Part shown: positions 18,600 to 29,717 of the stretch, one piece after another
How positions within the stretch are numbered: position 1 is the first letter of the stretch
Layout of the letters: every line of letters begins with the position of its first letter
From: Haematobia irritans
Taxonomy: Eukaryota > Arthropoda > Insecta > Diptera > Muscidae
DNA length: 64,000 nucleotides
Assembly (NCBI RefSeq): GCF_050003625.1
Contig: NC_134398.1
Coordinates: 101,537,664-101,601,663 of the forward strand
Direction of reading: 5' to 3'
The notes under the pieces: generated by a model
The model's input: only the letters and a program-made list of their open reading frames with translations
Told to the model about the DNA's origin: nothing
Databases searched by the model: none
Made by a program: the position numbers and the translations under genes

Positions 18600-19668
18600 T
18601 AACATCTAAAATCGAATTTACTCCATCTCTTATTAGTATTTTATATGGGCCAAGATATGGTGGTTGATTTTTTTTCTATTCATTGTTCTCAAAAGAACGA
18701 GGTCTCCTACTTTCAAATTTAATGAATTTGATGATTCATCTTGGAGTACCCTTTTTATTTTATTTTTTTGCTACTAAATCTTTAGCTCTTTCGAGAGAAA
18801 ATTTTAACCTGTGCTTCAACTCAGCAACATAATCATCAGTGTTGCAAAATTGGCTAGTTTTATTTATTTCATCGTTGGGTAAGGAAGGAAGTTTTCCAGA
18901 TATTAATTCATAAGGCGAATAACCTGTATCTATATGCGGTGACGTATTGTAGGCAAAAGTAAAATAAGGAATCCAAGTATCCCATTCATCATTTTTGGAG
19001 AAATTTAATAAGAATTCGTTAAGTACCCTATGATTTCTTTCTATCGAACCTAAAGTTTCATGGTGATATGGAGCGCTACATATCTGCTTTACTTGCAACA
19101 AACTACATATCTCTGCCATTAATTGATTGGTAAATTAAGTACCCTTATCAGCTTTCAAAACCTTAAAATTCCCATAAATAAGTATGAAGTGTTCGACTAA
19201 CGTTCTTGCTACAGTCTTCGCATCTTTTGATTCCATTGGAATCGCTACAATATACTTGGTTAAATCACATTGAATCGTGAGAACGTATCGATAATGGTTC
19301 GATAATCTTAAAGGTCCTATTGTATCAATTGAAACAGTTTCAAAACTTGTTGTCGGTGTATGAGTTAGTGTAAATTGTTCTTTCGTGTGTCTTGTTTGTT
19401 TATTCATTTTGCATTGCGGGCAATTTAGGACATAGCCCTTTATCATCTTATACATATTTTTCCATATATATCTTTGTTTATTTTTTAGGGTCGTTTTTTT
19501 GACACCTAAGTGTCCTCCATGTGTTGAGTTATGGAACTCATCTATTAGTTTCAGCTGTGTATCTCTACAATGTATTCTTTTTGGTTCATCGTATATCAAA
19601 ATTTTCAAATCCGTTTTCATATGTTTCTGCATTTTTGTAAATATTATTTTAAATTCCTCCATGGCCAT
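18600..19668 (-). pseudogene. Gypsy 1 integrase (nonsense codon)
   Basis: Order on the minus strand: zinc-binding HHCC module (H..H...CPQCKMNKQTRH), first acid in VSIDTIGPL, second in LKADKGT, then a stop (19132-19134), then the third acid in GSIERNHR after the break. The tail with KVGDLVLLRT (the GKGDLVL-type motif of the integrase C-terminus) continues to the gap edge. The stop sits directly after the second catalytic block, so no full enzyme can be made. Confidence 0.9.
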
Positions 19669-19700
19669 GGTTTTAAAAATGTTATCATTTCTGCTCAGAG

Positions 19701-22138
19701 TTAATTCTCCAAACTCACTCGTATGTCAGATGGATTATCGCTGCATCTTACAATAATTTCGTATTTTCCAACCTCTATCTTTGTTTTCCTATTTTCCTCT
19801 AGAGGTACAAATTTAAGTCTCATCAAGTTTTTTATATCCGCTACAGAAGTACACTCCCAAATATAAAGTTGATCAGGCTTTAATATCGTGGTACTTGCTG
19901 CGGTATTCATGTCAGTGTTTTTATCATGTGCAGTTTTCCTCTGCATACTTCTTGTGATAGCTAATATCCTTCTTTCATTTTCAGCTTTATCAGGAATCAT
20001 AGCTTTTAGGGCGTCACTATTTAAAACTATTCTAGATAACGCATCGGCATTCGTGTTCATTTTTCCTTTCTTGTAAATTATTTCGAAATCGTAATCGCTC
20101 AAATCCATTCTTATTCGTGTCATTTTTGAAGATGGATTACTGTGCGTAAAAAGGGATACCAAAGGCCTGTGATCTGTGACCACATAGAAACTTCTGCCAT
20201 ATAAATAGAGTCTAAAGAAATTTATTCCCCAATAAATGGCCAACAATTCCTTTTCGATGATAGGTTGTTCAAATCGTGTTTCTGCAGTGTAGCACTTGCA
20301 TATGATATAGGTAAATCTGCACCAATCTCCCCTTGGGAAAGAACAGCGCCAAGTGCATAGTTGGATGCATCTGTAGTTAAAATAAATGGTTTCGTAAAAT
20401 CCGGGTATTTAAGAATTTCTGGTTGTAAAAGTTTCTTCTTCAGTGTTTTAAATGCACTCTGACATTTTTCGCTCCACACTAATTTGTTGTCTTTCTTCAG
20501 CAGTGCATTGAGGGGTCTAGCTATGTCGGCAAAATGTGAAATAAATCGCCTGTAGTAGTTGCAAAATGCAACAAACCTTCTTACTTCATCTGCATTTGTT
20601 GGTATAGGATAATTCCTTATTGCTTCATCCTTAGCAGGGTCTGCCTTCACACCTTTATCAGTTATTAAATGACCCAAGTAAACTACCTCTGGCTTAAGAA
20701 AGCTACATTTATTGGCATTGAGCTTTAAATTAAACTTCCGCAATCGTTGAAATACGTTTCTCAAATTGGAATTGTGATGCTTCAAGCTACATCCAAAAAC
20801 TATTATGTCATCAACATAGAGAAAAGCTGATTCATCCAATCCGCTCAAAGCAATCGTTAACATTCTTTGAAAGCTGTTCGAAGATATCTTTAATCCAAAT
20901 GGCAATCGTTTAAACTGAAAATGTCCATTTCCTGTAGAAAAAGCCGAGAGTGGTCCGGAATCCTCGTGCAGACCTATCTGGTGAAACGAACTCGTCATGT
21001 CCAGCGTTGAGAAATATCTTGCTCTTCCGAGTCTATCTAATACATCTTCAATTCGTGTCAATGGAAATTTATCGTTAACGATTTTGTCATTAAGTTTTCT
21101 GAAATCCACTACTAGACGCCATTTCTTTGTTCCATCTGTCGACTTTTTCGGAACCACTAACAATAGTGAATTATACGGGCTAGTGAAATCTTCAATAACG
21201 TCATCATTCCTCATTTGCTCAACTTGCCTATTTATTTCATCCATTTGTGTGTGGGGAAGACGATAATTTTTTATATAAACTGGAGAATCATCAATGGTTT
21301 GTATTTGTTGAGTATAAAAATTAGTTACACTCAATGTATCCCCAGGAAGATGGAAAACATCTTCATATTCTCTAAAAATTCCAATAATTGACTCCCTGGA
21401 ATCAGGATCACATGTTCCAATATCAACATTGGCCAGCAAAGTTTCAATTCTTTCAGGATTACGTGACTTAGAATAATTAGAATAGCAAATGTCATATTCA
21501 CTTAATGGATGTATTTCACAATCAATGCTTTCAATCTTTACTGCTGCATCAGTAGTATTCAGTATCTTCACATGTTTCACGCCTTTAGCAGGTATTATAC
21601 TGTTTGCCAAGAAAACTCCTTCTGCCAACCTTTTATTTAACACAATACTACTTTCTCCTACATCCACACTTATAGGAAAAATCATTTCTGAACGTGCTGG
21701 TATAATTGTGGCGCTTTGATTAATCGGTCTCCTATTCATTGGTAATATGATTTCATCATCATCGATGTTAAACGAAATAGTGTATGTTTCAAAGTCTATT
21801 TTACACAAGTATCTTGACAGAATTTCTCTCCCGATAATACCATCTGTTGGGATTGGAAATTTCTCATCCACAATATAAAACTTGTCATCCAAAACAAATC
21901 TCTCAATATTTAAGTTTAATGTTGTAGTACCAATACACTGTACCGCATCTTCAGTAATGCCAGTGAGTTTCACAGTTTCATTTTGATTTATATTGCCAAA
22001 ATTGTGGTTCTTGCAAATTGAAACATCAGCTCCCGTATCAACCAAAAATCTTAATTCTTTATCAATGTTGCCACATTTTATAGATAAAAATGCGCTAGAT
22101 CTTGCTGATATATTAAAAATTCTTATATATTTGGCCTT
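19701..22138 (-). pseudogene. Gypsy 1 protease, reverse transcriptase and RNase H (frameshifted)
   Basis: The protease has FLVDTGADVS (active-site Asp). RT blocks: RLVVDFRKLND, FSTLDMTSSFHQI, RLPFGL, and the active-site FLYVDDIIVFG; then FCNYYRRFI, and an RNase H start FILTTDASNYALGAVLSQG. A frame change near 20280-20295 separates this from the rest of RNase H (LAIYWGINFFRLYLYGRSF, VTDHRPLVSLF, ADALSRI) in the next frame. A long frame upstream of 22138 on the same strand is the out-of-frame shadow of gag. Confidence 0.92.
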
Positions 22139-23391
22139 CTTGGACAACAGCTTCCTCCATTGTCCGGCCTTCGTAGTTTCCCTCATCAGCTGAATAGGGA
22201 AATGCTCGAAAACGTTGATTTGATCTTCCGTCATATGAACGGTTCCGGATATTTTGAGCATAATTGCCGCGATTGTCGCCATGTCCATTATTTCTTGTGT
22301 TATTATTATTATATTGATAATTATTCTGCCTCCGGTTACTGTTACTAGTATTGTTATGTCGCCAGTTGTAACTCTGTTTTTCGTTGCGTCTGTTCCTATC
22401 GTCGAAACGCTCCCTAGGCCTAAACTGATTATCTCCACCATATCCATTGTTGTTCCCAAATCTATTATCACTTCCATACCTACTATCATTACCATTATAA
22501 TTCCTACTTCTTCCACCTCTCAAATTTCTATTATGACCTTTATTTATGAAAAACATGTTCTTATCTGCCGAATCTAAGTTCTTCTCGGCAGTAATACATC
22601 TCTGTGCAGCCTCACTCAGAGTTTTTGGCATGTTCGATAATAATATAGGTTGATATTCAGCACTAACACCCTTAACAAATACATTAAGTGCCATGCCATC
22701 ACTCACTTTGTATATCGCATCCTTTGTTTCTTGTGATGGGTTCGACAAATTCCCAATCTCAAACACACTTAATTGATCTGCAAGCTCTGAAACTTTTTCC
22801 CTAAACTCAGTTATAGTCGACCTTCCTTGTACCGTAGTACCCAATTCAGTTAAAACTTGTTGCAACGTTTTCGGATTCGGAAATGCTTCTTCTAAACTTT
22901 TCTTCAATTCACGCCATGTTGTTGGTTTGTTGGAACGACCTAAAATACTCCTCACCTGGGTTGACAGCTTGAAATTATAGACATACTTAATGAATATGGG
23001 TTTATCTTCTTCTTTCAACAAATCGTGCAGCAATTAAGCTTGCGAAATAAAATCATCCAAAAATTTAAAATTCCCCTTGAATACCTGTGGGTTTTTGCCT
23101 ATCATAGATATGTCAAAAGACGCCATATTGGGAAAACTTTCTACTTCCACAATTTCTTCTTTTACGTTTAATGATTTTAAAATGTTCTCAGTTTCTCCAA
23201 GTAGTTTCTCAAATTGCAATTTTAAAGTTTTGACCTCTTCTTCATCAACAACTTCATTAATTTAATTTTTTAGAAAATTCAACCGAGCAAACTTCTCTTC
23301 TATATACTTCTTAGAAAAAGTTCTATTTACGCTCTTCCTCAAATTATTCTTCAATTTCTCTAACTCAATTATATAGTCATTTAACGACTCC
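22113..23391 (-). pseudogene. Gypsy 1 gag (two in-frame stops)
   Basis: From an ATG at 23391 (MESLNDYIIELEKLKNNL) the frame reads through two in-frame stop codons (about 23261-23263 and 23034-23036). The capsid-like part follows (FIKYVYNFKLSTQVRSILG, TWRELKKSLEEAF), and the end is a long Arg/Asn/Gly-rich tail without a CCHC knuckle, which would serve as an alternative nucleic-acid-binding end. It overlaps the protease frame by a short stretch, as is usual for frameshift-expressed pol. Confidence 0.85.
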
Positions 23392-23895
23392 ATATAAAAT
23401 ACTACAATTCAATCAATTCAAAATTTAATAAATAAAATATTATAATTATTGACTGAATTTTCTTTTCTTATTTCCCAATGAATTTCTAAAACATTTCTAT
23501 TAAACCTTAACACTACCACAATTCATTTCAAAAATCATAATTACAATGTGAATACACTCCTTTATATCAATTTGAACTTAGCGATTTTCCATAACGTATG
23601 TACGCCCCTAATGAAAATACAACCCTGAATCAATACATGTGAACAGGTTACTTTTTACTTGAGTACTCGTATTAAATGTCAAATCAGAACATATAAAATG
23701 TCAACAAGTCGGACATCTTGAAAACGAAGCAGAATATTCTTTTTTTTAGTGAATAAATTTAATGTTTTAAAACTAATAGAATATTCAATTAGTGTGTAAT
23801 TCTATAAATTCATTTTATATTTTTCATTTTTTCTTTTTAATAAAATACAAACAATATAACAAAAAGTTCCAGCGTTTTCCTTTGTTAGTGTTGTG
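23392..23895. other. Non-coding stretch upstream of Gypsy 1 gag
   Basis: AT-rich, no supported ORF. It should contain the leader and possibly the 5' LTR of Gypsy 1, but I could not find a convincing second LTR copy or primer-binding site, because the opposite end of the element is missing. Confidence 0.5.
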
Positions 23896-24300
23896 TTAAT
23901 GTGTTATTGGTTGTTGTGTCTCAGTGCAATTGGTTTTGTTGAATTTTCTTTGTTGCATTTCGGATTGAATTGCATCAATACGCAACCACATTTCTGATGC
24001 TCGTTGCCAGGATGGTGGTAGATCAGCGTTGATGGCTTCTTTGAGTGCCGCAAGTTCCCTCCGTTGACGGACAATTTTTCCACCCCTTTTATATTTTGGT
24101 TTTGTTGTTGGTGGAATTCGAGTCAGTTTCTCCTCACAGGCCCTCTGCTTCCTTTTTAAATACTCCTCCAACGTTAACTTTTTCGGACCAGCAGTCGGTT
24201 CCAAGGTGCAAATGTCTTCCAAAGGCATGAATTTTTGTGCAGGATCGCCATGTAATGAGTTTTGATTTTTGGTTTGATGTGATGGTGTTGTTGCAAAAAT
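23896..24300 (-). CDS. Unrecognised ORF with basic RRGGK-type segment
   Basis: From the ATG at 24228 there are 110 residues; the same frame is open without an ATG to about 24300. The sequence has a helical start (LTLEEYLKRKQRACEEKL), a basic stretch (PKYKRGGKIVRQRRELAAL) and a second helix (SWQRASEMWLRIDAIQSEM). It could be the C-terminal part of a larger transposon or host protein. I do not recognise the family. Codon use is not obviously different from the neighbouring Gypsy element, and it lies on the same strand about 500 bases upstream of its gag. Confidence 0.35.
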   Translation of the reverse strand: MFATTPSHQTKNQNSLHGDPAQKFMPLEDICTLEPTAGPKKLTLEEYLKRKQRACEEKLTRIPPTTKPKYKRGGKIVRQRRELAALKEAINADLPPSWQRASEMWLRIDAIQSEMQQRKFNKTNCTETQQPITH

Positions 24301-24640
24301 TTAATGTGTTGGCCTGCCTAATGAGGTGCCGGCGCTTAAAACGCCACTTGGCAAAAAATGGTGTTATTCTGTTATTGCAGGCACAATTGAGTGCCACAGC
24401 AATTTAAATGAAAAGATTTTTCTTTTTAGGTTGAAATGCCAGTTAAAGGCTTCAAAACTTGAATGTTGCTTTATTTAATTTTTCTTGATCTTTTATACAA
24501 AGATAACGGCATTTCTTATTTTATTTTCTTTTTTCAAACATATCCTTAAAAATAAACAACAATCCTTATATCTAATCATATGTTCTATTACTTATTACTA
24601 AACAGCTGTTTGAATTACAATGTAACTTAAACTATTGAAC
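24301..24640. other. Non-coding stretch
   Basis: AT-rich, no ORF or clear repeat seen by eye. The right part grades into the tandem array that follows. Confidence 0.4.
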
Positions 24641-25830
24641 AGCTGACTTAAAACTAATGTACCGAATACACTACACAAGCTATCGACTTGAAACTTGGCA
24701 CAAGTAGTTGTTATTGATGTAGGTCGGATGGTATTGCAAATGGGCCATATCGGTCCACTTTTACGTATAGCCCCCATATAAACGGACCCCCAAATTTGGC
24801 TTGCGATTGCTCTAAGAGAAGCAATTTGGTACATGGTGTTAGTATATGGTCTCTAACAACCATGCAAAAATTGGTCCATAATTACATATAACCCCCATAT
24901 AAACCGATTCCCCGATTTGGCTTGCGGAGCCTCTAAGAGAACCAAATTTCATCCGATCCGGCTGAAATTTGGTACATGGTGTTAGTATATGGTCTCTAAC
25001 AACCATGCAAAAATTGGTCCACATCGGTCCATAATTATATATAGCCCCCATATAAACCGATCCTCCGATTTGGCTTGCGGAGCCTCTAAGAGAAGCAAAT
25101 TTAATCCGATCCGGCTGAAATTTGGTACATGGTATTGGTATATGTTCTCTAATGACCATGTAATGTACCACATCGGTCCATAATTATATATAGCCCCCAT
25201 ATAAACCGATCCTCCGATTTGGCTTGCGGAGCCTCTAAGAGAAGCAAATTTCATCCGATCCGGCTGAAATTTGGTACATGGTATTGGTATATGTTCTCTA
25301 ATGACCATGCAAAAATTGGTCCACATCGGTCCATAATTATATATAGCCCCCATATAAACCGATCCCCCGATTTGGCTTGCGGAGCCTCTAAGAAAAGAAA
25401 ATTACATCCGATCCGGCTGAAATTTGGTACATGGTGTTGGTATATGTTCTCTAATGACCATGCATAAAATGGTCCATATCGGTCCATAATTATATATAGC
25501 CCCATATAAATCGATTTCCAGATTTGCCCTCCGGAGCCTCCTGGAGGAGTAAAATTCATCCGATCCGGTTGAAATTTGGAAAATGGTGTTAGAATGTGGT
25601 GTCTAACAAACACGCAAGAATTGGTCTATAGTTATATATAGCCCCCATATAAACCGTTCCCCAGATTTGATCTCCGGAGCCTCATGGAGGATCCGATCCG
25701 GTTGAAATTTGCAACGTGGTGTTAGTATAAGGCCGCTAATAACCAAGCCAAAATTGGTCCATATCGGTCTATAGTTTTATATAGCCGATCCCCAATCACA
25801 CAAAAATTGGTCCATATCGGTTCATAATCA
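24640..25830. repeat. ~150 bp tandem array 1 (about seven units)
   Basis: Landmark AGCCCCCATATAAACCGATC recurs near 24771, 24892, 25045, 25195, 25346, 25499 and 25641, i.e. mostly every 142-153 bases. Each unit also carries GGTCCATAATTATATATAGC, CCGATCCGGCTGAAATTTGG and TGGCTTGCGGAGCCTCTAAG. The central units are the most alike; the edges decay. The apparent protein-coding frames are by-products of the repeat. Confidence 0.92.
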
Positions 25831-25849
25831 TGGTTGCCACTCGAGCCAA

Positions 25850-26050
25850 AAATAATCTACCAAAATTTTATTTTTATAGAAAACATTGTAAAAATGTTAT
25901 TTCTATAAAAAAATTTTGTCAAAGTTTTATTTCTATAGAAAATTTTTTCCCAATTTTATTTATATAGAAAATGTTTTCCAAATTTTACTTCTATGTTGTC
26001 AAAATTTTATTTTGTCAAAATTTTATTTCTATAGAAACTTTAAACTTAAT
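25850..26050. repeat. Short-period AT-rich repeats (TTTATTTCTATAGAAAATTTT type)
   Basis: A string of imperfect ~30-40 bp units with the core TTTATTTCTATAGAAAATTTTGTC. Self-complementary TCTATAGA lies in each unit. It separates array 1 from the palindrome at 26162. Confidence 0.8.
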
Positions 26051-26161
26051 TATATACGTATTTAATCGGCCTTTTTTAGTTTAATATATACCACGTATGG
26101 ACTATGTTGTATATATTACGGTGTTAGGAAGTTTTAAGATACCTTGCCATCGGCAAGTGTT

Positions 26162-26228
26162 ACCGCAACCCAAGTAATTTGATTGTGGATAAGACTGTCA
26201 TCCACAATCAAATTACTTGGGTTGCGGT
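26162..26228. repeat. Perfect 29 bp palindrome with 9 bp loop
   Basis: Left arm 26162-26190 (starts ACCGCAACCCAAGTAATTTG), loop AAGACTGTC, right arm 26200-26228, with all 29 positions complementary. Perfect arms in otherwise decayed DNA suggest recent origin or selection as a structure, for instance a transposon end or replication hairpin. Confidence 0.93.
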
Positions 26229-26249
26229 CTTCAGTTTCTACGCAATCCA

Positions 26250-26303
26250 TGGTGGAGGGTACATAAGTTTCGGCCTGGCCGAACTTACGGCCGTATATAC
26301 TTG
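26250..26303. repeat. Left member of an inverted ~50 bp pair
   Basis: Contains TTCGGCCTGGCCGAACTTACGG, CCGTATATACTTGTT. It matches in inverted orientation the stretch at 27240-27295 (AAGTATATACAGCAGTAAGTTCGG...). The pair brackets the Tc1-like pseudogene. It also contains a small palindrome TTCGGCCTGGCCGAA. Confidence 0.75.
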
Positions 26304-26372
26304 TTCACTTTTTGATGTACTCAGCATAAAACCAATATATACCGTTAGTTTATTATTATTATTATTTTTTTT

Positions 26373-27239
26373 TTGTTCTTTATGAACAGTAATACAACTT
26401 TGTGTTTAGAAACGTGTTTGCTAGTAAGAGTTAAACCTTTATTCGAAGTGTACTGTACTACTTCATCGCGGAAAATAGCCAAGGAACTAAATATAAGTAA
26501 GTCTGTGGTCAGAAAAGACGAAATGCTACTCCCAAAGAGCAAAACAGAGGCCGCCGAAAACTGTTGACCGATGCGGACGTTCGCCTTATGATGGCAGAAC
26601 AAGTCCGTAAAGCCGAAAAATACTACTGTTTCCAAAAATAAGCAAGTTAGTGAATGGACAGCAAGACGAGCGCTCCACAACGTTGGTTATGTTTCAGCTG
26701 TAAAAAAATAAACCTGCATTGTCCGAAAAGAATCAAAAGGCGCGAATGAAGTTTGCAAGAGAGCATAAGAATTGGACGACAGATGACTGGCAACGTGTTA
26801 TCTGGTAAGATGAATCAAAATTTAACCGTTTCCAATCAGACGTAAACAATATTACTGGCGTCGTGCTGGCGATACCATTCATGTTAAACAAACTGTGAAG
26901 CATGGTGGTGAAGGCATCATGGTTTGGGCTGCTTCACTTGATGGTTTGGGCTGCTTCACTTGATGATGAAGTCGTATTTCAACAGGATGGTGATCCGAAG
27001 CATAGTGAAAAAATGGCTTAGTGAGCAAAAATTTCAGGTGACAGCGCAAAGCCCCGACCTCAACCCGATTGAGATCTTTTGGTCAATCGTGGGAAGACGG
27101 CTGGGAGTGTACAAATCAGCTCCATCAAACTTAGAAGACCTGTGGGAACGAGTACAGCTTGAGTGGCAGAATATTCCAGATGAAGCTATATAGGAATTGG
27201 TTGAAAGTATGCCAAAACGTATAAATATGGTATTAAACA
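26373..27239 (+). pseudogene. Tc1-like transposase, heavily decayed
   Basis: Fragments in several frames follow the order of a Tc1 transposase: an N-terminal helix-turn-helix piece (SRKIAKELNISKSVVRKDE), the first catalytic region (ARMKFAREHKNW, then W-DESKFN), a FQQDGDPKHSEKMA block and the end piece AQSPDLNPIEIFWSIVGRRL. Multiple stops and shifts, plus a short tandem repeat (ATGGTTTGGGCTGCTTCACTTG twice near 26920-26960), make it non-functional. Confidence 0.85.
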
Positions 27240-27295
27240 AGTATATACAGCAGTAAGTTCGGCAGGCTGAATCTTAAATACCCACCACCATGAAC
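27240..27295. repeat. Right member of the inverted ~50 bp pair
   Basis: AAGTATATACAGCAGTAAGTTCGGCAGGCTGAATC... is the diverged inverted counterpart of 26250-26303 and runs into CCCACCACCATG. Confidence 0.75.
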
Positions 27296-28925
27296 CAAAT
27301 ATTAGGGTTTCCTTGGAAATTTCAGGAGGGCTTGAGGACTTGAGGACACTTCCCGAAGATAAATTTAAAGATTTCACCTATGAGGACTATATCAGATTCT
27401 GGATTTATAAGAACCATTTTTGTTTGGGTTTTAGAAGAATCATTAACATCTGTTGTAAGTGTGCAAGAAAATTATAAAATAATGCCTTGATTTGAAATCT
27501 TAAATCTGTAGATTTTCACCCGAGAAGTAAAATCTGGAAATTTTACATTGAGTTTCAAGTAATTTTCATGATCAGTGCGCCTTCTACACCCTCAAGAAGC
27601 GAAGTCGGTCTATATGGAGGCATTACCAAATGGACCGATAAAAACTTAATCCGATACACGTTTTTGTGAGCCTAAAATACCAGAATATTTACAATTTCAG
27701 GCAAATCGGATAAAAACTACGGTTTCTAGAAACCCAAGGAGTTAAATCGGGAGATCGTTCTTATGGGGGCTATACTAAAATATGGACCGATACTCACCGT
27801 TTTCGGCAAACCTCTTTATGGCCCGAAAATACCTCTAGATTTCCAATTTCAGGCAAATTGGATAAAAACTTCGGATTCTAGAAGCCCAAGAAGTAAAATC
27901 GGGATAGCGGTCTATATGGGGGCTACACCAAAACATGGACCGATACTCACCATTTGTGGCACACCCCTTTATGGTCCCAAAATACCTATAAATTTCCAAT
28001 TTCAGGCAAATTGTATTCAGTCATGCGCACACCTCTAGTTTCAAGCAATTCTCATGAGGAGTGCACCTTCTATACCTTCAAGAAGTGAAATCGGTCTAAA
28101 TTCGACACACGTTTTTGTGAGTCCAAAATACCAAAACTACAGTTTCTGGAATCCCGAGAAATAAAATAATTTCTTGCACACCAATTTATAGTCCTAAAAA
28201 CCGTCCATATTTGCAATTACAGGCAAATTGGATAACAACTACGGTTTCTACAAGCCCAAAAAGTAAAATCGGGAGATCGGTCTATATGTGGGCTTTATCA
28301 AAACATGGACCGATACTCACCATTTTTGGCCCACCTCTTTATGGTCCTAAAATACCTCTAGATTTCCAAAATTCAGGTAAATTGGATAAAAACTACGGTT
28401 TCTATATCAAAACATGGACAGATACTCACAATTTTTGGCACACCTCTTTATGTTTCTAAACTACCCCTAGATTTCAAATTTCAAGCAAATTGGGTAAAAA
28501 CTACGGATTCTAGAATTCCAAGAAGTAAATTCGGGAGATCGGTCTATATGGGGGCTATACCAAAACATGGACCGATACTCACCATTTTTGGCACACCTCT
28601 TTATGGTCCTAAAATACCTTTAGATTTCCAATTTCAGCCAATTTGGTTAAAAACAACGGTTTCTATAAGCCCAAGACCTAAAATCGGGAGGTCGGTTTAT
28701 ATTGGGACTATATCAAAACCTGGGCCGATATAGCCCATCTTCGAACTTGACCTGGCTGCAGACAAAAGACGAGTTTGTACACAATTTTAGCATGATTTCT
28801 TCATTATAGAAGATTAATGATTACAACAGACAGACAGACATGGTTATCGATATTTCAATGTGTTACAAACGGAATGACAAACTTATTATACCCCCGTCAC
28901 CATTGTATGGTGGTGGGTATAATAA
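27296..28925. mobile_element. Repeat element with ~150 bp tandem units (array 2), Helentron-like end
   Basis: Units with GGTCTATATGGGGGCTATA...ATGGACCGATACTCACCAT...TTTCAGGCAAATTGGATAAAAACTACGG recur with landmarks near 27615, 27762, 27911, 28281, 28540 and 28694 (period about 150). They are related to array 1 but inverted. The unit region is followed by an (ACAG/ACAG)n microsatellite near 28824-28840 and a terminal hairpin at 28883-28925. Central tandem repeats of about 150 bp, a GTCY-type microsatellite and a 3' hairpin are features of DINE/Helentron elements; that assignment is inference. Confidence 0.6.
28883..28925. repeat. Terminal hairpin
   Basis: TTATTATACCC at the left pairs perfectly with GGGTATAATAA at the right (11 bp), and inside it CACCAT pairs with ATGGTG around a TGT loop. 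It closes the repeat element of array 2. Confidence 0.8.
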
Positions 28926-29690
28926 AGGGTTATGGACCAAGTACTAGAAAATGTACCAACTGACACCGGTATAGAAAAGTGCAAAATTGAGTACATGCGA
29001 GTATTTTTTTGTTATGTTTATTTATCTCTCTGAATTCTTTACTTTTTGTTTTGAGTTTTTTTTTTTGTTATCAAAATGCATTGATTAGCTATGATGCTCG
29101 CATTCGGGACTGTTGTTGTACGAAGTACATTATTGTACTCTAGTACACGTAATGATTATGGCTCATATATATGAGCCTATCATTACTCATTTTTTATGAT
29201 GTTATGGAAGAGCAAAAATGTTGTCCAAAATGGTTGGGAAGACAGCTGTTTCGGATTTCCACATCCTCATCAGCTCCCTTTATTGGACGATCTACTCATT
29301 TTAATTATTAGACAATATTGGTAAAGCTTTCTTATATTGCAAAGAATGAGCTTCAAAAAATCTAAAATGTCAAAAAAAGAAAAATAGTAGAAAAGTGTTT
29401 GCTTTCCAATTAACACAACTCTTTTGTTGTTTTATTTAGAATTGAAGAAGGAATAAAGGAAAAACAAAATTATTTTGAGTTTTTTATTACTGCTTATTTT
29501 ATTCGTTTAGAAATGAAAAAAATTAATTATGTACTCATTTCTGCACGCCACTGTACGTACACAAATGACAATGCAACAATATACGTCCAATGACGACTTG
29601 CTAAAACCACTTGCGAATTTTCGCTTAAGCCGACCTTCACAACAAACTACCATGAAAACTAGAGACAACGGAGAAGGTAAAACACCGATT
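28926..29690. other. Non-coding stretch with one hairpin
   Basis: No supported ORF. It contains an imperfect hairpin at 29149-29186 (arms GTAATGAT / ATCATTAC and GGCTCATA / TATGAGCC, separated by a small bulge). Confidence 0.6.
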
Positions 29691-29717
29691 AATCGATAAG
29701 GTCGACAGCCTGGAACT

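Larger units (their letters stand above)
18600..23391 (-). mobile_element. Decayed Ty3/Gypsy retrotransposon 1
   Basis: The minus strand reads gag, protease, reverse transcriptase, RNase H and integrase in Ty3/Gypsy order. Its 3' end (rest of integrase, 3' LTR) is cut off by the gap; the 5' LTR should lie to the right of 23391 but I could not define its edges. At least two nonsense codons in gag, one frameshift in pol and one nonsense codon in integrase make it inactive. Confidence 0.93.

Noticed and set aside
24839..25613. Protein-coding reading of the ~150 bp array (GASKRSKFHPIRLKFGTW type)
   Set aside because: Frames exist on both strands and change with each unit; no start context or domain.
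24640..25830. CRISPR-like array
   Set aside because: Units are ~150 bp, directly abutting and diverged, without short repeats separated by unique spacers; the host is a eukaryote.
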